Positions 33,911 to 41,886 of a stretch of DNA of 48,050 bases are shown piece by piece (the stretch's first letter is position 1; each line of letters starts with the position of its first letter). The translations under genes were made by a program, and so were the position numbers. The DNA is from JAYYZW01 sp036339995 (GTDB taxonomy: Bacteria > Pseudomonadota > Gammaproteobacteria > Ga0077536): NCBI GenBank assembly GCA_036339995.1, contig JAYYZW010000116.1:1-48050 (forward strand), read 5' to 3'. The notes beneath the pieces were generated by a model. The model was not told the origin of the DNA and did no database searches. It saw nothing but the letters and a program-made list of their open reading frames with translations.

Positions 33911-36160
33911 ATGACTCAAGCTCATGCAAACATCACCAAGCAGACCAGCGTCTGCCCGTTTTGCGAAGCCAATTGCGGGGTCATTCTCGAGATTGATCGC
34001 GAAAATCAGAAAGTCGTCTCGGCTAAAGGCGACAAGGACGATCCTTTCAGCCGCGGATTCGTCTGCGTGAAAATGCACGCCCTGACCAAGATCCAAGAAG
34101 ATCCCGATCTGGTCCGCAAACCGCTGCGCAAAAAAGGCAGCGACTTTGAAGAAGTCGGCTGGGACGAAGCCTTTGATGAGATTGCGGCGCGGGCCAAGGC
34201 GATACGACAGGGTTACGGCTACGATGGGCTCGCGACGTATTTCGGCAATGCCACCATCCATCATCCGGGCGTGATGCTTTACGGCGGCGTGTTCGCCAGG
34301 AGTTTGAAATCGAAGAATGCATTCGGCACGTCGAGCATCGATCATGCGCCGAAACTGCTTTCGAGCGGTTTACTGTTTGGCGACCAGGCGGCGATACCGG
34401 TACCAGACCTCGACCGCACGGACTATCTTTTGATCATCGGGGCCAATCCCGTCGCTTCGGGCGGAAGCCTGCTGGGCGCGCCCGGCATGCCGCGCCGGTT
34501 GAAAGCCATTCGCAGTCGCGGCGGCAAGGTCGTGGTGGTGGATCCACGTTTCACCGAAACCGCGGCGCTGGCCGATCAACACGTCGCCGTCCGGCCGTCC
34601 ACGGATTCCCAGCTCATGTTGGGCATGTTAAACGTAGCATTCGCGGAAAACCTGATATCGCTCGGCTTGGTCGAGGCGCTCATCGATGAACAACAGGTCG
34701 AAACCGTAAAACGCATTGCTTCCGGATTCCCGCCTGAACGAGCCTCCACCATCACAGGCGTGCCCGTCGATGTCATTCGTCAACTAGCCGTCGAGTTCTT
34801 CGGTGCCGAGCGCGCAGCGTGCTACGGCCGCGTCGGGACCTCGCTGCAGCGCTTCGGATCGATCACCTCCTGGTTGCTAGACATCGTCAATATCCTGAGC
34901 GGTAACCTGGACCGACCCGGCGGTGCGATGTTTCCGGTCGGCGTTGTTCCCTCCGTGCTGCTCAACGATACCTACGAAGGCGATCAGCCACCCTATGCCA
35001 AATTCCGCTCACGCGTCAGAAATCTGCCTGAGATAGGCGGCGTCCTGCCGGCGATCACCCTGGCCGACGAGATCACCACGCCAGGGCAGGGCCAGATACG
35101 CGGCCTTTTCACCATCACGGGCAACCCGGTCACTTCGATTCCGAACCGCGAACGAACCGCGACCGCCGTACAGACGCTCGATTTACTGGTCAGCATGGAT
35201 ATCTACGTCAATGAAACGTCACGTTTCGCGGATTTCATCCTGCCGACGCCAACGGCCGTGCGCCACGCGGCGTTTCCGATGTTTTCCGTTCCGTTCATGG
35301 TCAGAAAATATGCCAAGTGGACGGCGCCGGCGCTCGACCTCGAACCCGGAACCCTGGCGGACTGGGAAGTCTTTTTGAATCTGGGCGCAAGGTTGTCCGA
35401 TACCGATCCCGCTGCGCTCGAAGAAGCGACCGTCGATGGCTTGCTCGAAAAGCACATGGCGGATCACCCGCTCCGCGATCGCATATCGCGGCAGCAAGCA
35501 CGCCAACTCATCGGCGAGGAGCCCGGACCCGATCGCTTGTACGATGTCCTGCTGCGGACGGGTCCGCACGGCGACTTTTTCGGCGCCAGACCGGAAGGCC
35601 TGAATCTCGATAAGCTCAAGCAACACCCGCATGGCCTCGACCTCGGCCCGATGGATCCGCAGCTGCACGGCTTGCTCAAGACCCCGAATGGGAAGATCGA
35701 TCTGACGCCGCAGGTCATCATAGACGATATCGAGCGGCTGGATGCATACGTGCCGGACGAGGGCCTATTGCTCGTCGGCCGGCGCCACGTGCGCTCGGTC
35801 AATTCGTGGATGAACAACCAGCAATTTCTCGTCAAAGGCAAGAATGCCTGCCTACTTCTGATGCATCCCGACGATGCGGAGCGGTTGGGCGTCGAGACTG
35901 GTGAACGCGTGCGGGTGAGAGCCCGCCACTTGTCGCTTGAGGCTTTGGTCGAAGTCACCGAAACGATGATGCCGGGCGTATTGAGCCTGCCCCAAGGCTA
36001 CGGTCAGAACGTGCCCGGCACGAAGCTTTCTATCGCGTCCAAACTCGATACGGTGAGCTTCAACGATATCTCCGACGAGACCGATGTCGACATACCGTCG
36101 ATGACGCCGGCCCTGCATACCGTGTCAGTGACGGTCGAGAAGCTCGCGGCCGCCGCTTGA
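33911..36160 (+). CDS. Molybdopterin oxidoreductase, single subunit, non-Cys at metal-ligand position
   Basis: Seen: 749 residues from ATG at 33911, with aggaggcggctg upstream. N-terminal [4Fe-4S] motif CPFCEANC: Cys15, 18, 22 and Cys52 in GFVCVKMHAL. Molybdopterin-domain motifs follow: DYLLIIGANPVASGGSL, GGKVVVVDPRFTETAALADQ, DIVNILSGNLDRPGGAMFPV, and the C-terminal cap domain with LLLVGRRHVRSVNSWMNNQQ and GVLSLPQGYGQNV. Where formate dehydrogenases and nitrate reductases carry Sec or Cys, the sequence is SIDHAPKLLSSG (Leu150, Ser151, Ser152). No electron-transfer or membrane subunit gene and no Tat signal is present, so probably cytoplasmic with a free partner. Substrate unknown. Confidence 0.9.
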   Translation: MTQAHANITKQTSVCPFCEANCGVILEIDRENQKVVSAKGDKDDPFSRGFVCVKMHALTKIQEDPDLVRKPLRKKGSDFEEVGWDEAFDEIAARAKAIRQGYGYDGLATYFGNATIHHPGVMLYGGVFARSLKSKNAFGTSSIDHAPKLLSSGLLFGDQAAIPVPDLDRTDYLLIIGANPVASGGSLLGAPGMPRRLKAIRSRGGKVVVVDPRFTETAALADQHVAVRPSTDSQLMLGMLNVAFAENLISLGLVEALIDEQQVETVKRIASGFPPERASTITGVPVDVIRQLAVEFFGAERAACYGRVGTSLQRFGSITSWLLDIVNILSGNLDRPGGAMFPVGVVPSVLLNDTYEGDQPPYAKFRSRVRNLPEIGGVLPAITLADEITTPGQGQIRGLFTITGNPVTSIPNRERTATAVQTLDLLVSMDIYVNETSRFADFILPTPTAVRHAAFPMFSVPFMVRKYAKWTAPALDLEPGTLADWEVFLNLGARLSDTDPAALEEATVDGLLEKHMADHPLRDRISRQQARQLIGEEPGPDRLYDVLLRTGPHGDFFGARPEGLNLDKLKQHPHGLDLGPMDPQLHGLLKTPNGKIDLTPQVIIDDIERLDAYVPDEGLLLVGRRHVRSVNSWMNNQQFLVKGKNACLLLMHPDDAERLGVETGERVRVRARHLSLEALVEVTETMMPGVLSLPQGYGQNVPGTKLSIASKLDTVSFNDISDETDVDIPSMTPALHTVSVTVEKLAAAA

Positions 36161-36172
36161 TGATGTTTTGGC

Positions 36173-36196
36173 GTAGGAGCCCGCTTGCGGGCGAAT
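36173..36196. repeat. REP-like palindrome
   Basis: gtaggagcccgcttgcgggcgaat with stem cccgc-ttgcggg, second copy of the element at 19341-19364. Confidence 0.7.
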
Positions 36197-36238
36197 CGAT
36201 CGCCGCGGTGCAGAATGCCCGCACCGCCCTGCTCTTAG

Positions 36239-36400
36239 GGAACCTCTGAATAAGCCATGGCACATCTGCCTTGCCCATGAAATCGCGGAGCCTTACGTTA
36301 CGAACCTTGCCAATAGTCCCCGCTATTGCCGGCGATTCGTGCCTTGCTCTGCACGATTTCATGAACAATTCAGACGCACCATGACTTGTTCAGAGGCTTC
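36239..36400. mobile_element. MITE-like element, 162 bases, with ends of about 25 bases
   Basis: Inverted ends: left ggaacctctgaataagccat, right complement gaagcctctgaacaagtcat, extending to about 25 bases with about 6 mismatches. Internal arms catgaaatcg / cgatttcatg also pair. It holds no gene. A 65-base half copy lies at 41738-41802, proving a dispersed family. Probably moved by an IS transposase encoded elsewhere. Confidence 0.8.
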
Positions 36401-36405
36401 TTAGA

Positions 36406-37479
36406 TCAGAGTTTCGCAATCACCTCATTGCCGAACTCGCGAATCATCTCCCGCGCATCGGTTCCGCAGACGTTCAAGGCGATGTTGCTCACCCCGGCTT
36501 CTTCCAGTTCATGCACGCGATCGATGATCTCCCCCGCGGACCCGGTCAGAGTCGCGATCTTGATCAGCTCCGGCGTGATGAACGCCTCTTCGCCCGGCCG
36601 GACGAAGACCAGGTGTCCCAAGTGCATCTCCTGGAAGCGCCGGTCTAGCGGCGTCTTCATCTTCATGATGTGTTCTTCGAAATAGCGCTTGGCGAGCGGC
36701 GCCACCGAAGGCGGCGCGAAGGGGCCGACCTTCATCTCAACCGGATCCCAGTTGGTATGCAGCAGCAGGATCGCGTATGGGCCGATTTGACGCAGTACCC
36801 GGGGCGAGGTGATCGATTCGCCCGATCGCAGTACGCAGCCCGAGGTCAGATTGCTGCAATAGACTTCGGATAAATCCCGGCCAGCCGCTTTCGCGCTCCC
36901 CTTGATGGTCTTGATACCGCCGGCGATGTGCTGCAGATCGAGGCCGATGGTGATCCAGCCGTCGGCGATTTCACCGACGAGTTTCAAAGCCTTCGGTCCG
37001 TTTGACGCCATGTGGATCGGGATCGGATCCTTGATATTGATATAACCACTGTCGGGGTGAAGAAACTTTATGTGACGTTCGCGCGGACCTTCGCTGTAGA
37101 GCACCTCCTTGCCGGCCAACAGGTCGCGGATGATCTCGACATGTGCGCGCATCGTCTTGAGGGGGATGGGCGGCATGCCCATCACGTTGCGGCCGGTAAA
37201 CCCCGTGCCGACGCCGAGTATCGCCCGTCCGGGCGCGAGTTCGTTGATCGTGGCAATGGAATGCGCGGTGACCGGCGCGATGCGGTTGCCGAGAATAGAG
37301 ACAAAGGTGCCGAGCGTTAGCGTCCGCGTGTGATAGGCACACAGGGCCATGCTGGCATAAACATCGCTGTAGCACATTTGCGAGTCGTAAAACCAGGCGT
37401 GTGAAAAACCGTAGTCCTCCGCCATCTTGGCATCGTGCCAGGAGCGGATGTAGGTCGGGAAACTGATACCAAAATCCAT
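36406..37479 (-). CDS. LLM-class F420-dependent-like oxidoreductase (Mer-like)
   Basis: Seen: 357 residues, luciferase-like barrel. MDFGISFPTYIRSWHDAKMA, FSHAWFYDSQMCYSDVYASM, GTFVSILGNRIAPVTAHSIA and GRAILGVGTGFTGRNVMGM match 5,10-methylenetetrahydromethanopterin reductase-like proteins of bacteria. Ends with AGVSNIALNVCGTDAREMIR. Start supported by ggagatcagct. Role: hydride transfer or oxygenation with F420 or FMN; substrate unknown. Ends six bases from the MITE at 36239-36400. Confidence 0.88.
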   Translation of the reverse strand: MDFGISFPTYIRSWHDAKMAEDYGFSHAWFYDSQMCYSDVYASMALCAYHTRTLTLGTFVSILGNRIAPVTAHSIATINELAPGRAILGVGTGFTGRNVMGMPPIPLKTMRAHVEIIRDLLAGKEVLYSEGPRERHIKFLHPDSGYINIKDPIPIHMASNGPKALKLVGEIADGWITIGLDLQHIAGGIKTIKGSAKAAGRDLSEVYCSNLTSGCVLRSGESITSPRVLRQIGPYAILLLHTNWDPVEMKVGPFAPPSVAPLAKRYFEEHIMKMKTPLDRRFQEMHLGHLVFVRPGEEAFITPELIKIATLTGSAGEIIDRVHELEEAGVSNIALNVCGTDAREMIREFGNEVIAKL

Positions 37480-37950
37480 AGCTGATCTCCGCGGGTAGCG
37501 ATTCGTCGCCTATTGTTTCATTTTAGAGGTGGGGTAATCGAGGGCTAGGACCCGCAGGAGAGGGTATCGAGGTCAGCTCTTGCCTTTTGCCTAAGCTGCC
37601 TTCGTGCGAGGAAATGCGCAAGACCTGAGCCCAGCAACGCGAAACATCGCTGTCAGATGGCATGGACTTAATCTTGGAAACCAAAAGATAAGACCTAAGG
37701 CGTACCAGGTACTGCTGGAATTTCGAGTACAAAAGGGCTATCTCAATAGATGGTTTACACTGGGATTACCTCTTTAAGCTTCCAGTGCGAGGAGAGCCAA
37801 ACAATATCAGGTCCGTCTGTCGGACAACGAAATCGAATTCGCAGGGGTCGAATAAAATGCCGATTGAGTTTTTGCATTGGGTCCGCGTCTCAGTTATGCG
37901 CAGGCACAGAAATAGCATTGCCGCTTCCTAATTGACAAGTTGCCCTGGGA
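37480..37950. other. Long non-coding stretch before the radical SAM gene
   Basis: 471 bases between divergent genes. No supported gene or known RNA. Near the radical SAM start the sequence attgacaagttgccctggga contains a TTGACA-like box and a weak ggga ribosome site; gatggtttacactgggattacctc (37750-37773) may be another promoter piece. No cobalamin riboswitch recognised. Confidence 0.4.
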
Positions 37951-39342
37951 TTGGACGTCGTCCTCATTTCCACCTATGAACTCGGCCACCAACCGTTTGG
38001 CCTGGCTGAGCCTGCGGCGTGCTTGCGGAGTCGTGGCGATTCAGTGTCGACCTTGGATTTGGCAGTGGAGGGCTGGGACGAAGACCTTATTCGCAAAGCC
38101 GACTTGGCGGCTTTCTATGTGCCGATGCATACGGCGACCCGACTGGCCGCCCGGTTGATCCCCCGGGTGAAGCATCTCAACCCTCGCGCGCATATCGCCG
38201 CCTATGGTCTTTACGCGCCGACAAACGAAGCCTACCTTCGGGAACTCGGTGTCGGGACGGTACTGGGGGGCGAGTTCGAGCCGGGACTCATGGTCCTCGC
38301 CGAACGGCTGGAATCCGGTGTGTCTTGTATGATCGGCGAGCAACTGGAACCGCGGATCTCCCTCGCCGGGCAGCGGTTTCTGGTACCGGACCGCAGCGAC
38401 CTCCCAGCGCTCGAGCGCTATGCGTTTCTGCGGATGCCCGATGGCGGGACGCGGGTTACCGGCTACGTCGAAGCAAGTCGGGGTTGTAAGCACCGCTGCC
38501 GGCATTGTCCGGTGGTCCCGGTATATAACGGGCGCTTTCGTGCCGTGCCGCGCGAGATCGTGCTGGCCGACCTTCGCCAGCAAGTGATGGCGGGCGCACG
38601 CCATATGACCTTCGGCGATCCGGATTTCTTCAACGGGCCGACTCACGCTATGCGGATCGTCGAGGCGCTGCATGAAGAATTCCCGGAGCTGAGCTATGAC
38701 GTCACCATCAAGGTCGAGCACCTGCTCGCGCACGACCGCCTGTTGCCGAAGCTGAAATCTACCGGGTGTCTTTTCGTTACCACAGCCGTCGAGTCGGTTG
38801 ATGATCGGATCCTCGGCCTCCTGGAAAAAGGCCACACCCGCGAGGATTTCTACCGGGTAGTCAGCATTTTCGATGAACTGGGGCTGACGCTCTCGCCGAC
38901 GTTTGTCGCGTTTACGCCCTGGACGACACTGAGCGGCTACCGGGATCTGCTGGCGGCGCTTACCGAACTCCGTCTGATGGGCGCAGTCGCGCCAGTGCAG
39001 CTCGCCATCCGCCTGTTGATCCCGCCCGGCTCGCGGCTGCTGGAGTTGCAGGCGATCCGTGATCGCGTCGGCCCGCTCGAGCTGGCCGCGCTCGTTTATC
39101 CGTGGTCGAATGCCGATCCCAAGGTAGACGAACTGCAGGCCGAAGTTCAGCGAGTGGTACAGCAAGCCGCAGAGAAGCCGCGCGAACAGTTATTCAGGGA
39201 GGTCTGGACGATTACTCATGCGTACCTGGCGCGGACGCCGCCGCCCCTGCCAATAGTGGCCAACCGCGCGCTATCGGCGGAGCTGAGTGAGCCTTGGTAT
39301 TGTTGCGCCGAGCCGACGGACGGGCAGTTCGCCGACCTATAA
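37951..39342 (+). CDS. B12-binding domain radical SAM protein with CCAEP tail
   Basis: Seen: 463 residues from a TTG (no better start). N-terminal 150 residues resemble a cobalamin-binding Rossmann domain (DVVLISTYELGHQPFGLAEP) without the DxHxxG base-off His. The radical SAM cluster motif CKHRCRHC has Cys179, 183 and 186, followed by MTFGDPDFFNGPTHAMRIV and EHLLAHDRLLPKL. The C-terminus reads WYCCAEPTDGQFADL (CCAEP 451-455), matching my memory of a family named after its CUAEP/CCAEP tail, in which some members have selenocysteine at the second position; here both are Cys (TGT TGC). Role unknown. It is followed by YggX, an A-type Fe-S carrier and an ATP-grasp gene. Confidence 0.85.
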   Translation: MDVVLISTYELGHQPFGLAEPAACLRSRGDSVSTLDLAVEGWDEDLIRKADLAAFYVPMHTATRLAARLIPRVKHLNPRAHIAAYGLYAPTNEAYLRELGVGTVLGGEFEPGLMVLAERLESGVSCMIGEQLEPRISLAGQRFLVPDRSDLPALERYAFLRMPDGGTRVTGYVEASRGCKHRCRHCPVVPVYNGRFRAVPREIVLADLRQQVMAGARHMTFGDPDFFNGPTHAMRIVEALHEEFPELSYDVTIKVEHLLAHDRLLPKLKSTGCLFVTTAVESVDDRILGLLEKGHTREDFYRVVSIFDELGLTLSPTFVAFTPWTTLSGYRDLLAALTELRLMGAVAPVQLAIRLLIPPGSRLLELQAIRDRVGPLELAALVYPWSNADPKVDELQAEVQRVVQQAAEKPREQLFREVWTITHAYLARTPPPLPIVANRALSAELSEPWYCCAEPTDGQFADL

Positions 39343-39354
39343 GCGCGAACGTGC

Positions 39355-39520
39355 TAGCAGGCTGGTGAAAAACCCTGTTTTACGTCAGTCAGTGTCCGGT
39401 ACGGGGATGTACCGGCATCCATCGAGCACGTCGGTGCTTGATGGATGGAGCGCGACGGAAACTGCGTTTTCGTTGTAGTGAGGTAAAAAATGTCAGGAAG
39501 ACATTTTTACCAACCTGCTA
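39355..39520. mobile_element. MITE-like element, 166 bases
   Basis: Inverted ends tagcaggctggtgaaaaa (39355) and tttttaccaacctgcta (39504-39520). The centre has the stem cggcatccatc ... gcttgatggatgg. No gene. A diverged copy lies at 14071-14214 and an end-to-end relic may be at 7377-7411. It lies 12 bases after the radical SAM stop and may serve as its terminator region. Confidence 0.8.
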
Positions 39521-39575
39521 TGCCCCGTGCGGACATGCCATCGGTAGAACTGCGGAAATCATTCTGTCGGGCTCC

Positions 39576-39860
39576 TTACTTCTTCTGGCCCTGGGGCACG
39601 AATCCCGGTGGTAGACCGCCAAGATCGCCTTCTCCAAATAGAAACCCCCGCATGTGATCTTCAATAAGAGGTATAGCGTCCGGATCTGCCGTGCTCAACC
39701 CGTTCTCATTCATGATCATGGTGAGCCGCTCCAGCCACTTCTGCCATCCTTGCTTGGAAATCTCCTCATAGATGCGTGTCCCCAAAGTGCCGGGGTGCGG
39801 GGGTGCGTCGAGGCCCTCGGCCTCGCGCTGCAGGATCGGACAATAAACGGTACGTGCCAT
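39576..39860 (-). CDS. yggX: Fe(II)-trafficking protein YggX
   Basis: Seen: 94 residues from ATG at 39860, as usual for the family (about 90). MARTVYCPILQREAEGLDAP holds the conserved Cys7; PGTLGTRIYEEISKQGWQKW and ADPDAIPLIEDHMRGFLFGE complete the YggX pattern, with a short Pro/Gly tail. Role: small cytoplasmic protein linked to iron handling and protection of Fe-S clusters from oxidative stress. Divergent from the A-type carrier gene; a 31-base palindrome lies between them. Confidence 0.93.
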   Translation of the reverse strand: MARTVYCPILQREAEGLDAPPHPGTLGTRIYEEISKQGWQKWLERLTMIMNENGLSTADPDAIPLIEDHMRGFLFGEGDLGGLPPGFVPQGQKK

Positions 39861-39899
39861 GGCCAGTGCGCTTCGCGGCAGGGTGAGGGCGAAGCAGCT

Positions 39900-39930
39900 A
39901 TAATACCTAAGTAGAATACTCAAGTATTAT
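39900..39930. promoter_or_regulatory. IscR/Rrf2-like operator palindrome
   Basis: The 31 bases consist of arms ataatacctaagta and tactcaagtattat, complementary with two mismatches around a 3-base centre. The inner 25 bases (39903-39927, atacctaagta ... tactcaagtat) match the length and layout of IscR type-1 sites (ATAC-n-TGACT ... AGTCA-n-GTAT) quite well. It sits between divergent yggX and the A-type carrier gene, both iron-sulfur functions, 30 to 57 bases from each start. Confidence 0.6.
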
Positions 39931-39956
39931 CCCATCGAGTTATTGCAGTTGAATGG

Positions 39957-40355
39957 ATGAGGTTCAAGACCGTGTTGCAAGAGACGAAGTCCGAATATTC
40001 GCAGGAGATCACCAAGCAAACCTTCACGATTACGCCCGCTTGCGAGGCGCAGCTTGCGAACATCATGGAGGAGGCCGAGGAGGAGTTCACCGCTCTGCGT
40101 ATCTTTGTTGAGGGTGGCGGATGTAACGGGCTCAGCTATGGGATGACCTACGACGACGGGCGAACCGAGTACGACAGTGTCCGCCAGTTTGAGGGCTTCC
40201 AGCTGGTGGTGGACGCCGTCGCCCTGAACTTCCTACGGGGCTGCGAAATCGACTACGTCAAAGAAGGCCTCAATGAATCCTTTGTCTTTAACAACGTCTT
40301 TGAGAGTGTAGGCGGCAGCGGTATGTGCAGCGGCTGTGGCGGCAGCGGCTTTTAG
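39957..40355 (+). CDS. A-type iron-sulfur carrier (HesB/IscA/ErpA family)
   Basis: Seen: 132 residues; core from TFTITPACEAQLANIMEEAE. First ligand Cys56 in EGGGCNGLSYGM; the C-terminal pair is Cys124 and Cys127 in GMCSGCGGSGF, spaced CxxC instead of the usual CxC of CGCG. N-terminal about 20 residues are extra compared with ErpA. Role: receives or delivers [Fe-S] clusters to target enzymes. Inference: a dedicated carrier for the neighbouring radical SAM protein, as the context and odd tail suggest; a general ErpA is less likely. Its end overlaps the possible GTG start of the ATP-grasp gene. Confidence 0.88.
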   Translation: MRFKTVLQETKSEYSQEITKQTFTITPACEAQLANIMEEAEEEFTALRIFVEGGGCNGLSYGMTYDDGRTEYDSVRQFEGFQLVVDAVALNFLRGCEIDYVKEGLNESFVFNNVFESVGGSGMCSGCGGSGF

Positions 40356-40395
40356 CCGTTGCGGCCTTGACAATCTTCATCGGTTGACGGCTTCG

Positions 40396-41721
40396 ATGTC
40401 TCCAAGCTGCCGTGCTGGACGTCGAACGGGCGTCGCTGGCGATGAAGTCCCGCAACGCGCGTCGGCACGGGGAAAAGCGCGCGTATTGATCATCGCTCCC
40501 CACGGGAGCTACCGCACCGTTTCTTACATTGAAGCCGCTCGGCGCCTCGGTATAGAGGTCTTGATCGCTTCCGAAGGCCGCCATTCGCTGGTCAGCGCGT
40601 ACGCGCAAGGATTACACCTTGATTTCAGCGACAGCCGCGGTGCGCTTGAGATCATCTTGGAGGCGGCCCGTCACCATTGTTTTGCTGCAATTATCAGCAC
40701 CGACGATTCCACGACCGAGCTGGCGTCACTCGCCGCCAGCCGCTTGGGCTTGCCCCATAACGAACCAGATGCCGCACGCATTACGCGCCGCAAAGACCTC
40801 GCACGCGCACGCCTTAGTGCAGCAGGAATCCCGGTCCCGGCGCATGCGCGCATTGATCTGCGCAAGCCGCTGGCGGGGCAGTTCGACGGCATCGAATTCC
40901 CGTGCGTGATCAAGCCCCTTGCCATGTCGGCAAGCCGCGGCGTCATCCGGGTGGATAGCGAGGACGCGCTGCGCGCGGCCTGTGAGCGTGTGGCCCGTAT
41001 CATCGCCGAAGTGCGTGATACGGAAGAGCGGCACTATCTGCTGGTGGAGGAATTCGTTCCGGGCGTCGAGGTCGCGGTCGAGGCGCTACTGACCGACGGG
41101 GAGCTCGAGGTGCTCGCGATCTTCGATAAACCCGATCCGCTGAATGGTCCTTATTTTGAAGAGACCTACTTCGTGACCCCCTCGCGGCTCGATGCAGGCG
41201 TGCAACGCCAGGTCGGAAAACGGGTGGCCGAGAGTTGCCGGGGATACGGGCTTCGGCACGGGCCGGTGCATGCCGAGTGCCGCATCAATGACGCCGGGGT
41301 CTGGATGCTCGAGATTGCGTCGCGGACTATCGGTGGGCTGTGCAGCCGGCTGTTCGAATACGGCCTCGCTGGTAGCCTCGAGGAGATGGTGTTATCGCAC
41401 GCCGTAGGCGCCCCGCGGGCATTCGCAGATTGGCAACAGGCGGCCGGTGTGTTGATGATCCCGACGCCGCAGGCCGGCATCCTCAGACGGATCGAAGGAG
41501 TAGGTGCGGCCCGCGCGGTCTCTTATGTCGAAGAAGTGACCATCCAGGTGCGGGATCGTTATCAGCTGGTGCCGCTTCCCGAAGGCGCAAGCTACCTCGG
41601 TTTCATCTTTGCTCGAGCGCCCCGCCCGGAGCAGGTAGAGGCCGCGCTCAGGCAGGCACATGCGCAACTGAATGTCGTGATCGCTCCGCTGTGGAAAGGG
41701 ATCACCAGCATTGCCGCGTGA
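40396..41721 (+). CDS. ATP-grasp domain ligase
   Basis: Seen: the core starts at ARVLIIAPHGSYRTVSYIEA; ATG at 40396 gives 441 residues, while GTG at 40336 overlaps the carrier gene and adds 20 residues of no family character. Pre-ATP-grasp domain: AIISTDDSTTELASLAASRL; ATP-grasp: PCVIKPLAMSASRGVIRVD (ATP-binding Lys), YLLVEEFVPGVEVAVEALL, HAECRINDAGVWMLEIASRT (metal-binding Glu). C-terminal domain resembles carnosine-synthase/biotin-carboxylase-like ligases. Role: ATP-dependent joining of a carboxylate to an amine or thiol. Inference: modifies a substrate or peptide together with the CCAEP radical SAM protein. Confidence 0.85.
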   Translation: MSPSCRAGRRTGVAGDEVPQRASARGKARVLIIAPHGSYRTVSYIEAARRLGIEVLIASEGRHSLVSAYAQGLHLDFSDSRGALEIILEAARHHCFAAIISTDDSTTELASLAASRLGLPHNEPDAARITRRKDLARARLSAAGIPVPAHARIDLRKPLAGQFDGIEFPCVIKPLAMSASRGVIRVDSEDALRAACERVARIIAEVRDTEERHYLLVEEFVPGVEVAVEALLTDGELEVLAIFDKPDPLNGPYFEETYFVTPSRLDAGVQRQVGKRVAESCRGYGLRHGPVHAECRINDAGVWMLEIASRTIGGLCSRLFEYGLAGSLEEMVLSHAVGAPRAFADWQQAAGVLMIPTPQAGILRRIEGVGAARAVSYVEEVTIQVRDRYQLVPLPEGASYLGFIFARAPRPEQVEAALRQAHAQLNVVIAPLWKGITSIAA

Positions 41722-41737
41722 TACCCGGCTCACCTAA

Positions 41738-41802
41738 GGAACCTCTGAATAAGTCATGGTGCGTGTGAATTGCTCATGCAATTGTGCAGATCAAGGCACG
41801 AG
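41738..41802. repeat. Half copy of the 36239-36400 element
   Basis: About 65 bases beginning ggaacctctgaataagtcat match, in reverse orientation, the right half of the element at 36239-36400 with few differences, including ...gtgcagatcaaggcacga. The other half is missing. Confidence 0.8.
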
Positions 41803-41886
41803 GTTCACAGTGTTTCCGCGGAAACGCTTTTTTAATGAACATTATTTCCAATAAAGGCGATCACCGCGGTCGGGAGTAAATTAGAC

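Noticed and set aside
37480..37950. Cobalamin riboswitch before the B12-binding radical SAM gene
   Set aside because: No B12-box-like sequence or suitable stem could be found by eye.
38041..39165. Minus-strand frame of 374 codons opposite the radical SAM gene
   Set aside because: Shadow; the plus strand carries the CxxxCxxC motif and tail.
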